DNA of 7,369 nucleotides, from contig QIAS01000322.1 of the NCBI GenBank assembly GCA_003225615.1, forward strand, positions 1,863 through 9,231, in the 5' to 3' direction. The notes under the pieces are model-generated. The model did not search any database and had not been told where the DNA came from. It saw nothing but the letters and a program-made list of their open reading frames with translations. Made by a program: the position numbers and the translations under genes. This document shows positions 1 through 6,015 of the stretch, one piece after another. The stretch is from Acidobacteriota bacterium. GTDB lineage: Bacteria; Acidobacteriota; Terriglobia; Terriglobales; Acidobacteriaceae. Each line of letters begins with the position of its first letter. Position 1 is the stretch's first letter.

Positions 1-947
1 ACCGCACGATACGCACTTCATTAGCCGTTCTTTTTCTGTTTTCCGCGCTGGCTGCCGCGCAGGACCTGGCGGCTTTCGAGAAGCACACTACCCTCAAGAC
101 GCTGCCGAACGGTCTGACGGTGGTGATTTACGAGCGGCCAGAGGCTCCCGTGTTCTCGTTCTTTACGCATGTGGACGCCGGTTCTGTGCAGGATCCTCTG
201 GACAAGACCGGGCTGGCGCACATGTTCGAGCACATGGCTTTTAAGGGAACGGACAAGATCGGGACCAAGGATTACGCCGCGGAAAAGGTCGCTTTGCAGA
301 AGGTCGAGATGGCCTACGCTGCCTATCTGGGGGAGCGTGATAAGCGACTGGGCCGTGATGAGGCGAAACTCAAGCAGTTGGAAAAGGCCTGGAAGGATGC
401 GATTGCAGAGGCCGACAAATACGTTAAACCCAACGAATTTGGTCAGATCGTGGAGTCACAAGGGGGTGAGAGCATGAACGCCTTCACCAACCATGATGAG
501 ACGGCCTATCACTATTCCTTCCCGGCGAACCGGCTGGAGTTGTGGGCTTACCTGGAGTCTGAGCGCTTCCTTCATCCCGTGATGCGGCAGTTCTATGACG
601 AGCGCAACGTGGTGATCGAAGAGCGGCGCATGCGAACCGACAGCAATCCGATTGGGCGGCTGCTGGAGCAATTCATTACCGCAGCTTTCCAGGCCAGCGA
701 ATATCACCGGCCCACAATAGGGTGGATGGCGGATCTAAATTCCTTCTCGGCAACCGATGCAGAAAAATTTTTCCATGAGTACTACATCCCTTCGAACATG
801 GTGGTGGCAGTGGCAGGAGATGTGAAGGCGGCAGAGGAGATGCCCATTAACGAGAAATATTTTGGCCGGATTCCCTCCCACGAAAAGCCCGACGAGAGGG
901 ACACTACCGAGCCGCCGCAGAAGTCGGAGCCGCGTGGTGCTGCATGA
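1..947 (+). CDS. M16 zinc metallopeptidase (active subunit), N-terminal part, 5'-partial, ends at a frameshift
   Basis: The reading frame is open from position 3 and has no start codon in the window, so the gene begins upstream. The first 19 visible codons form a signal peptide core (LAVLFLFSALAAA) with likely cleavage before the Gln codon at 60, so the product is probably periplasmic or exported. The inverzincin motif HMFEH is at 219-233. The third zinc ligand is the second Glu of the Glu-Glu pair in ERNVVIEERR, codon 621-623, with the partner Glu seven residues before it as in pitrilysin. Between them lies an insertion of about 55 residues (273-440), rich in Lys, Glu and Ala and probably helical, before the GGESMNAFTNHDET segment. 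Homology continues in another frame after position 930. The stop at 945-947 is therefore premature, and the last six codons (from 930) are out of frame. The family cleaves peptides; the substrate is unknown. Confidence 0.9.
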   Translation, partial: RTIRTSLAVLFLFSALAAAQDLAAFEKHTTLKTLPNGLTVVIYERPEAPVFSFFTHVDAGSVQDPLDKTGLAHMFEHMAFKGTDKIGTKDYAAEKVALQKVEMAYAAYLGERDKRLGRDEAKLKQLEKAWKDAIAEADKYVKPNEFGQIVESQGGESMNAFTNHDETAYHYSFPANRLELWAYLESERFLHPVMRQFYDERNVVIEERRMRTDSNPIGRLLEQFITAAFQASEYHRPTIGWMADLNSFSATDAEKFFHEYYIPSNMVVAVAGDVKAAEEMPINEKYFGRIPSHEKPDERDTTEPPQKSEPRGAA

Positions 948-1515
948 AATGGCGCAGCCGCTTTATCTTGAGGGCTATCACCGGCCTGACTACCTGAGCA
1001 AAGACGATGCGGTCTACGACTCGATTGCCGACCTGATGTCGAATGGGCGCACTTCGCGGCTTTACCGCGCGCTGGTTCGCGACAAAAAGATTGCGTCTGA
1101 CTCAGCCGGTTTTAGCGGGCTGCCGGGGATAAAGTATGCCCACTTGTTTGCCTTCTATGCTTTTCCGCTTCCCGGGCATACACCTCAGGAGATGGAGGCG
1201 GCGATTCGCGCGGAGGTGGAACGGCTAAAGAAAGAAGATATCAGCGACGAGGAACTGAAAATGATTAAGACACGCGCCAAGGCGAACCTGATCCGGGGAT
1301 TGGCGGATAACGCAGGTTTGGCCCAGCAGCTTGCCATTTACCAGACACGTTACGACGATTGGCGGGAACTGTTCCGTTCCGTGGACCGGATCGATAAGGT
1401 CACCAAAGCGGACATCCGGAGGGTGGCTAATCAGACTTTTACTCCCGAGAATCGCACAGTCGGAATTATCGAAACCGTAACCCGAGCCGCAGGTGCGCCG
1501 GGAGGTGAGCAATGA
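931..1515 (+). CDS. M16 peptidase (active subunit), C-terminal part after the frameshift
   Basis: This is the continuation of the preceding peptidase in the next frame. Coding resemblance starts at RVVLHEMAQPLYLEGYHRP (931 onward) and runs to the TGA at 1513-1515. It is the M16 C-terminal substrate-binding half, with the typical NGRTSRLYRALVRDKKIA block at about 1042-1095. Seven residues after the conserved Arg (codon 1078), active or positioning partners of the family carry Tyr; here the codon at 1099 is Asp, so the Arg/Tyr pair is absent. The frame stays open upstream to an ATG at 862, but the peptide encoded between 862 and 930 does not look like M16 and overlaps the true frame of the first part. 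An ATG at 949 exists but would be inside the domain. Joined, the two parts give a protein of about 500 residues, near the usual length for a two-domain M16B protein. Either the gene is a recent pseudogene or the sequence has a 1- to 2-base error. Confidence 0.85.
   Translation, partial: RVVLHEMAQPLYLEGYHRPDYLSKDDAVYDSIADLMSNGRTSRLYRALVRDKKIASDSAGFSGLPGIKYAHLFAFYAFPLPGHTPQEMEAAIRAEVERLKKEDISDEELKMIKTRAKANLIRGLADNAGLAQQLAIYQTRYDDWRELFRSVDRIDKVTKADIRRVANQTFTPENRTVGIIETVTRAAGAPGGEQ
1501..1508 (+). promoter_or_regulatory. Strong Shine-Dalgarno of the second M16 gene
   Basis: GGAGGTGA is a near-complete match to the 16S anti-SD. It lies seven bases before the ATG at 1512, inside the last codons of the preceding gene. 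It fixes the start of the second gene and, with the ATGA overlap at 1512-1515, indicates translational coupling of the two M16 subunits. Confidence 0.85.
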
Positions 1516-2969
1516 AAAGGTTTCCTCTCTTTTCGGCGTTCATGTGTGCAGTGTTAATCAGCTTCGCGTTTGTGCCCGCCGCGGCTGCGCAAGCCACCGA
1601 TTTGCAGCAGATTAAGATTCCACCGCTGCCTGCCTTTCATCCCAGGGAGCCAAAACGAATCCAATTGCCGAATGGGATGGTCATTTTTCTGCAGGAAGAT
1701 CACGAACTTCCTTTAATTGATGGCACGGCTCGCATCCGCGGCGGCTCGCGGGAAGAACCAGCTAACAAGGTGGGGCTGGTCGAACTCTATGGCGAAGTCT
1801 GGCGCACGGGAGGAACCAAAACTCAGACCGGCGATCAACTTGATGATTTCCTGGAAGCTCGCGCCGCCAAGGTTGAGACAGCCGGCGGCGTGGATTCGAC
1901 AAGCATTGGATGGTCGTGCCTGAAAGGCGACTTCGACGATGTTTTCAAGATCTTCCTTGAACTGCTGCGCGAACCCGCATTTCGTCCAGAGAAACTTCAA
2001 CTAGCGCAAGGCGAAGCCTTCGATGCCATTTCGCGGCGCAATGACAATCCCGCGCAAATCACCTCTCGGGAAGCCCTGAAGCTTGCCTACGGCGCCAACA
2101 ATCCTTACGCGCGCGTGCCGGAATACGCCACCATCGCCGCGGTCACGCAGCAGGATCTGGTGAACTTGCATAAAGACCACCTCTATCCCAATGACATCAT
2201 TTTGGGCGTGGTGGGTGACTTTGATTCGGCGCAGATGGAAGCTCGCTTACGCCAGGAGTTCGGTTCTTGGGCCAAAGGTCCGGCCTGGCAAAAACCCAAT
2301 ATCCCATTTCATCCCGCCAAACCGGGCTATTACCTGGTTGAAAAGAAAGATGTGAACCAGAGCAACATTCGCATGGTGGGGCTGGGCACGAGCCGCGACA
2401 ATCCCGACTACTACCCCATCGAGGTTTTCAACGAAGCGTTTGGCGGTGGCTTCTCGTCGCGCTTGTTCCAGGACATTCGCACCAAACGCGGCTTGGCCTA
2501 CGGAGTAGGCGGCGGAGTGGGCACGGCGTTTGATCATCCCGGCGTTACACGCATCGCCATGGGCACAAAAAGCGAGACTACCGTAGAAGCCATCCAGGCG
2601 CTTTATCAAAACATCGACGATCTACAGAAAGACCCAATCGGCGACGAGGAACTGAAAAAGGCCAAAGACTCCATTCTGAATTCGTTCATCTTCAACTTCG
2701 ATACTCCGGAAAAAGTGTTACACGAGCGTATGGCCTACGAGTTCTACGGGTACCCGGCTGATTTTCTGGAGCGCTATCGAGCCGGCGTTGAAAAGGTAAC
2801 CACTGCGGACGTCGCCCGCGTGCCACCCAAGTACATTCACAAGGAGCAATTTCCCGTGCTGGTGGTGGGCAATCCGGCGGAGTTTGACAAGCCGTTGACT
2901 TCGCTCGGGCCGGTTACTCCGATCGACATTACGATTCCGCCACCACCGGCAGAGAAAGCGGGACAGTGA
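1512..2969 (+). CDS. M16 family protein without zinc motif (regulatory/substrate-binding subunit)
   Basis: The 485-residue product begins with a signal peptide (MKRFPLF, hydrophobic core, then AAAAQ, cleavage near residue 27), so it is exported. The N-terminal M16 domain is about residues 48-240 and the C-terminal M16 domain about 270-455, followed by a Pro-rich end (IPPPPAEK). Where an active enzyme has HxxEH, this protein has ELYGE (residues 91-95, bases 1782-1796), so both His and the catalytic Glu are gone and it should not bind zinc. The C-terminal half keeps GGGFSSRLFQDIRTKRGLAY with Arg323 and Tyr330, seven residues apart, the pair that in M16 enzymes contacts substrate in the active cavity. 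That pair is missing in the upstream partner. In known M16B heterodimers (mitochondrial processing peptidase and bacterial two-gene pairs) one subunit brings the metal site and the other helps bind substrate, and this gene fits the second role. Start choice is supported by the GGAGGTGA site and ATGA overlap. Confidence 0.92.
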   Translation: MKRFPLFSAFMCAVLISFAFVPAAAAQATDLQQIKIPPLPAFHPREPKRIQLPNGMVIFLQEDHELPLIDGTARIRGGSREEPANKVGLVELYGEVWRTGGTKTQTGDQLDDFLEARAAKVETAGGVDSTSIGWSCLKGDFDDVFKIFLELLREPAFRPEKLQLAQGEAFDAISRRNDNPAQITSREALKLAYGANNPYARVPEYATIAAVTQQDLVNLHKDHLYPNDIILGVVGDFDSAQMEARLRQEFGSWAKGPAWQKPNIPFHPAKPGYYLVEKKDVNQSNIRMVGLGTSRDNPDYYPIEVFNEAFGGGFSSRLFQDIRTKRGLAYGVGGGVGTAFDHPGVTRIAMGTKSETTVEAIQALYQNIDDLQKDPIGDEELKKAKDSILNSFIFNFDTPEKVLHERMAYEFYGYPADFLERYRAGVEKVTTADVARVPPKYIHKEQFPVLVVGNPAEFDKPLTSLGPVTPIDITIPPPPAEKAGQ

Positions 2970-3374
2970 GCGCAAGCTCGCGTCCATCTCGGTGACCCAC
3001 TGAGTTAATAGTTAAGTCATCCGCCAGGGACGTATATCGGGCGGACAAGGCCATTATTCAGTTTTCCCGCTACCGGCAGGAAAATCAAGATTGACCGCGC
3101 TGGACACGTCCCAAATCAGCAAAGGGTTGGCACGGAGGTATCGGGTATTCTCGGCTTTACAACACTAGGCATGTTTGAAATCAAGATCGATTACCGCGAC
3201 AGCTTGGTAGAATTCGTCTTCGATAAGCAACGGTTCTGCCGATAGTTAAGGTCCTCCAGAGCGGTAACTTCCGTAACCTTCCCACGCTGACCCAAGTTGA
3301 TTACCTGTTCCGGCCCCGGATACGCTTGTGATAGTGTTGAAAGTACCCCATATTCTCTAACTCTGGACTGATCT
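2970..3374. other. 405-base intergenic region, no credible gene
   Basis: No open frame here looks coding. Two imperfect hairpins are visible: TCCGCC/GGCGGA with a 14-base loop at 3020-3045, and TTTTCC..GC/GC..GGAAAA with one mismatch and a 5-base loop at 3062-3084. Neither is followed by a T-run, so neither is a convincing intrinsic terminator. The best promoter guess for the downstream FecR gene is TTGATT at 3297-3302 with TACGCT at 3321-3326 (18-base spacer), which is weak. The break in gene spacing suggests that the M16 operon ends here and a new transcription unit begins before 3375. Confidence 0.6.
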
Positions 3375-4274
3375 GTGGCCTCCGTTTCTTCGAAACGCAA
3401 GCCGGGTATTTACGTCGCTTGGAAGACCTTCACCTGCCGCAGCGTGCTGCTGATTGGGTTGGCGGGTTTCTTGATTTTTGCAGCGGCGTTGCACTTCGTG
3501 TTTCCGCAGTTTACGGAAAACGGGGTCAAGGCCGTCAGCAAACTGGCCAACGTGCTGATGGAGCGCATCGCGGGCGCAGCCCCGGGACCCGATAGAGCAG
3601 GATTAGGAGTTTCGCAGCAGGCGCACTTTACTGCGCTCGATGGCACCGTACGAGTGAAAAAATCCAGCAGCAACAGTTGGGTGAACGCCGCTTACGCACT
3701 CCCCCTCGAAAAAGGCGATGTAGTGCAGACCGGTTCGGAAGGCATGGCCAAGGTGGTGTTTAACGATGGCACAAACTACACGGTGAAACAGGACTCGCTG
3801 ATCGTGATTGAGGAGAACTCGTCCAACGACCGGCAGCAGACCAACGTCTCCGTCGCAGTCAGCACCGGAACGGTGGATCTGACCACCGCTACCTACGTGC
3901 AAGGGTCTAAATCGCAAGTCATCGTGCAAGGCGCTACCGCTTCGCTGGCCCCGGAAAGCGCGGCTGTAGTGCATAATGACCCCAAGGCCGACCAGCATGA
4001 AATCCTGCTTAAAAAAGGCAGCGGCGAAATTTCGCGTAATGGCGAGGTGGTTCGGCTCTCCGATTGGGAGAAGGTCAGCTTCCAGTCAGAGTCGCATGGC
4101 CAAGTTGAAGGAAATTGGGCCGCCTACCCCAATCTCCCCGGCCAACATGATGCCGATTTTTATCTCGGGCGAGAACAAAGCAATAGAATTCTCCTGGACC
4201 CCAATGGCCAACGCGGTCGGTTACCGTCTGCGAGTTTCCAGGAACCCATTTTTCTCTTCCACGCTGGTGGATAA
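3375..4274 (+). CDS. Membrane-anchored FecR-domain protein, N-terminal part, ends at a frameshift
   Basis: The proposed start is GTG at 3375, with a weak GGA about eight bases upstream. The product has a short basic N-terminus (SSKRKP...K), one membrane helix at about residues 23-45 (VLLIGLAGFLIFAAALHFVF), a linker, then a FecR domain at about residues 83-190. The FecR block shows ALDGTVRVKKS, the LEKGDVVQTGSEGMAKVVFNDGT core and a second strand set ending QVIVQGATASLAPES. Topology by charge would put the FecR domain outside the inner membrane. Unlike classical FecR, no anti-sigma segment and no ECF sigma gene are nearby, so iron-signalling is not implied; FecR domains also occur in envelope proteins of unknown role. 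The true frame is kept to about Ser240 (codon 4092). The residues after that, up to the stop at 4272-4274, are out of frame. Confidence 0.82.
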   Translation: MASVSSKRKPGIYVAWKTFTCRSVLLIGLAGFLIFAAALHFVFPQFTENGVKAVSKLANVLMERIAGAAPGPDRAGLGVSQQAHFTALDGTVRVKKSSSNSWVNAAYALPLEKGDVVQTGSEGMAKVVFNDGTNYTVKQDSLIVIEENSSNDRQQTNVSVAVSTGTVDLTTATYVQGSKSQVIVQGATASLAPESAAVVHNDPKADQHEILLKKGSGEISRNGEVVRLSDWEKVSFQSESHGQVEGNWAAYPNLPGQHDADFYLGREQSNRILLDPNGQRGRLPSASFQEPIFLFHAGG

Positions 4275-4662
4275 GAAAGTGCCGACCGCCGATGTAACCG
4301 TCACCGGCCTAGGGGAAGGTGCGTACTACTGGCTGGTGCAGTCCTATGATGCCGACGGCAAGGAATCGCTGGAGAGCGAAAAGAACCGCTTTACCGTAAT
4401 TCCCAAGGGCAAGAGCGCAGTCGCGATCAATCTGGAGCTGAATCCTTTTGTCCAGCATGGGCATGTCATTGAAGTGCAGGGTAAGACGGAAGTTGGGGCG
4501 CGGGTGATGGTGAATGGCAGAGAAGTGCCGCTGATTGGGACGGACGGCACGTTTCACTACTTCACGCCGCCGTTGCCCGCCGGGGAAAGTATGATTACGG
4601 TCACAGCGCAGAATTCTCAGGGCGGAGTCAATACGCAGCAGAAGAAGGTCGTGATTCAGTAG
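4096..4662 (+). CDS. FecR protein, C-terminal part: Fn3-like plus glucodextranase-B/Ig-like domain
   Basis: This is the downstream frame of the same gene. Sense begins near MAKLKEIGPPTPISPANMMP (4096 onward), a linker typical between FecR and fibronectin-III-like modules. The first domain (about 4150-4420) has the FSWTPMANAVGYRLRVSRNP start and GLGEGAYYWLVQSYDADGKES, the W and Y pattern of Fn3-like beta sandwiches. The second domain (about 4435-4659) reads like glucodextranase B-type/bacterial Ig modules: VEVQG-like strand, TEVGARVMVNGREVPL, then DGTFHYFTPPLPAGESMITVTAQN. The frame is open upstream to an ATG at 3976, but the peptide from there to about 4095 is Arg/Ser-rich shadow sequence. 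Joined with the preceding part the protein would be about 429 residues. The module set suggests binding to cell-wall glycan or to another envelope protein; that is inference. The single ATG at 4096 could in principle start a separate soluble protein, but no ribosome binding site is visible there. Confidence 0.78.
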   Translation: MAKLKEIGPPTPISPANMMPIFISGENKAIEFSWTPMANAVGYRLRVSRNPFFSSTLVDKKVPTADVTVTGLGEGAYYWLVQSYDADGKESLESEKNRFTVIPKGKSAVAINLELNPFVQHGHVIEVQGKTEVGARVMVNGREVPLIGTDGTFHYFTPPLPAGESMITVTAQNSQGGVNTQQKKVVIQ

Positions 4663-4816
4663 TGGCTAGGAAAGACCTCCGGGAGGGCACGGACTTTAGT
4701 TTCCGGTCTCAACCGAGGACATCACATAGAATTGGGACAACGTGATTCGCTCCGGAATAGACTGGCCGCAGCTGGATAGATCACGGTCGACATAAAGTAG
4801 AGAGAGACGTTACACC
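4663..4816 (+). promoter_or_regulatory. mreB leader region
   Basis: These 154 bases separate the FecR gene from mreB. A short perfect hairpin, CCTC-CGG-GAGG at 4676-4686, lies 13 bases after the FecR stop, and AGACC at 4673-4677 can pair with GGTCT at 4705-4709 around it. Without a T-run this is a weak terminator at best. The best -10 candidate is TAGAAT at 4727-4732 (five of six consensus bases), with no recognisable -35 at the right distance. The purine run AGAGAGA at 4801-4807, nine bases before the ATG at 4817, is the likely but non-canonical ribosome binding site of mreB. Confidence 0.4.
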
Positions 4817-5881
4817 ATGTCATCTAACGGATTTCACTCGAGCGCATCACGCTTTCACAATCTGAGGTCTCTCTTCAGTATCTTTTCGAGCGACCTGGCC
4901 ATTGACCTGGGCACAGCCAACACCCTGGTATACGCGCGCGGCAAGGGTATTGTGGTCAATGAACCCTCCATCGTGGCTTTGAACAAGAACACCAACGAAG
5001 TGGAAGCCGTGGGCAAGGAAGCCAAAGAGATGCTGGGACGTACGCCCGGCAACATTGTGGCTATCAAGCCTATGAAGGACGGCGTGATCGCGGACTTCAA
5101 AGTCACCGAGAAAATGTTGAACTACTTCATTCAGAAGGCGCATAACCGCAAGATGCTGGTGCATCCGCGGATTGTGATCGGGGTGCCTTCTGAAATCACG
5201 CAGGTAGAAAAGCGCGCGGTCATGGACTCGGCGTATCGCGCCAAAGCCAGCGAAGTGCACCTGGTGGAACAGGCCATGGTGGCGGCAATTGGCGCTGGGC
5301 TGCCCATTACCGAGCCCAGCGGCAACATGGTTGTAGATATCGGTGGTGGCACTACCGACATTGCGGTAATTTCGCTTAGCGGCATCGTCTACTCGCGTTC
5401 CGTGCGTATGGCCGGCAACCAGATGGACGAAGCCATCATGAACTACCTGAAGCGGAAATATAACCTGCTGATTGGCGAGCGTACCGCGGAACAGATTAAA
5501 ATTGAAATAGGTAGTGCTTATCCGCTGGATAAGCCGCTGACCATGGAGATCAAGGGCCGCAACCTGATTGAAGGCGTCCCCAAGACCATTACCGTCGATG
5601 ACAGCGAGATCCGTGAAGCATTGAGCGAGTGCGTTTCCACCATCATGAATGCGATCCGCGTGGCGCTGGAGCGCACCCCGCCCGAGCTCTCCGCTGATAT
5701 CAGCGATCGAGGCATAGTGCTGACCGGGGGCGGCGCCTTGCTGAAAAATCTGGATAAGCGTATTCGCGAGGAAACCGGGCTGCCGGTCTCGATCGCCGAT
5801 GACCCGCTCTGCAGCGTCGTCCTGGGCACGGGCAAGATGCTCAGCGATTTCAAGCTGCTGAGAAAAATTTCGATCGAGTAG
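4817..5881 (+). CDS. mreB: Rod shape-determining protein MreB (bacterial actin)
   Basis: The 354-residue ATPase is complete and forms membrane-bound filaments that orient the lateral wall synthesis machinery (with MreC, MreD, RodA, PBP2) on the cytoplasmic side of the inner membrane. Phosphate-1 motif DLGTANT is at residues 30-36, the catalytic Glu lies at 151 in [12 protein letters not shown], phosphate-2 motif DIGGGTTD is at 174-181, and the adenosine motif [11 protein letters not shown] is at 299-309. All key residues are present, so the protein should be active. It begins about 15 residues earlier than most MreB proteins: [15 protein letters not shown] precedes the usual [17 protein letters not shown] start. 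No ATG, GTG or TTG codon lies between the two, so the extension is probably real. The SLFSIF segment could be the amphipathic membrane-contacting end. The TAG stop is the first trinucleotide of a heptamer repeat array that fills the gap to mreC. Confidence 0.97.
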   Translation: MSSNGFHSSASRFHNLRSLFSIFSSDLAIDLGTANTLVYARGKGIVVNEPSIVALNKNTNEVEAVGKEAKEMLGRTPGNIVAIKPMKDGVIADFKVTEKMLNYFIQKAHNRKMLVHPRIVIGVPSEITQVEKRAVMDSAYRAKASEVHLVEQAMVAAIGAGLPITEPSGNMVVDIGGGTTDIAVISLSGIVYSRSVRMAGNQMDEAIMNYLKRKYNLLIGERTAEQIKIEIGSAYPLDKPLTMEIKGRNLIEGVPKTITVDDSEIREALSECVSTIMNAIRVALERTPPELSADISDRGIVLTGGGALLKNLDKRIREETGLPVSIADDPLCSVVLGTGKMLSDFKLLRKISIE

Positions 5882-6015
5882 TCAGGAGTCAGTAGTCAGG
5901 AACCGGTAGTCAGCAAGAGATTGCGCAATTGGTTACAGTCTTTTTCTTAGCTTCCGAGTGCACTCTCGTCTCCCTAACTGCTGACTTCTGACTATTGACT
6001 CCTGACTACTTTTTT
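5877..6015 (+). repeat. Inverted heptamer-repeat arrays forming a long stem-loop between mreB and mreC
   Basis: The left array (5879-5913) is five 7-base units in perfect register: TAGTCAG, GAGTCAG, TAGTCAG, GAACCGG, TAGTCAG. The right array (5974-6008) is five units of the complementary kind: CTAACTG, CTGACTT, CTGACTA, TTGACTC, CTGACTA. Bases 5877-5901 pair with 5986-6010 as a 25-base stem, with 23 Watson-Crick pairs and two G-T positions that would be G-U wobbles in RNA. The loop is 84 bases and holds two 10-base perfect palindromes, ATTGCGCAAT (5920-5929) and GAGTGCACTC (5956-5965). A run of six T (6010-6015) follows directly and ends at the mreC ATG. The shape resembles an intrinsic terminator or attenuator with a large loop. 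It may instead be a dispersed REP-like intergenic element. Confidence 0.85.

Noticed and set aside
862..930. Upstream extension of the C-terminal M16 frame to the ATG at 862
   Set aside because: The encoded peptide is Arg/Ser/Pro-rich and unlike M16, while the overlapping forward frame carries the true M16 sequence.
2968..2979. GAGC-GCAA-GCTC hairpin at the end of the second M16 gene as a terminator
   Set aside because: The stem is only 4 bp and no T-run follows.
3171..3245. Forward 24-residue open frame starting MFEIKIDYRD
   Set aside because: It is too short to judge, lacks a Shine-Dalgarno, and nothing supports its being coding.
3191..3400. Reverse-strand open frame of 69 codons in the intergenic region
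   Set aside because: It has no recognisable domain and no clear ribosome site, and it overlaps the start of the FecR gene on the other strand. It is probably chance.
925..4125. Programmed ribosomal frameshifting at the two broken genes
   Set aside because: Neither junction has a slippery run or a prfB-like shift-prone stop codon, and two unrelated genes with the same shift fit sequence error better.
5879..6008. Heptamer arrays as a CRISPR array
   Set aside because: The units are only 7 bases, contiguous and without spacers, and the two arrays are inverted relative to each other.
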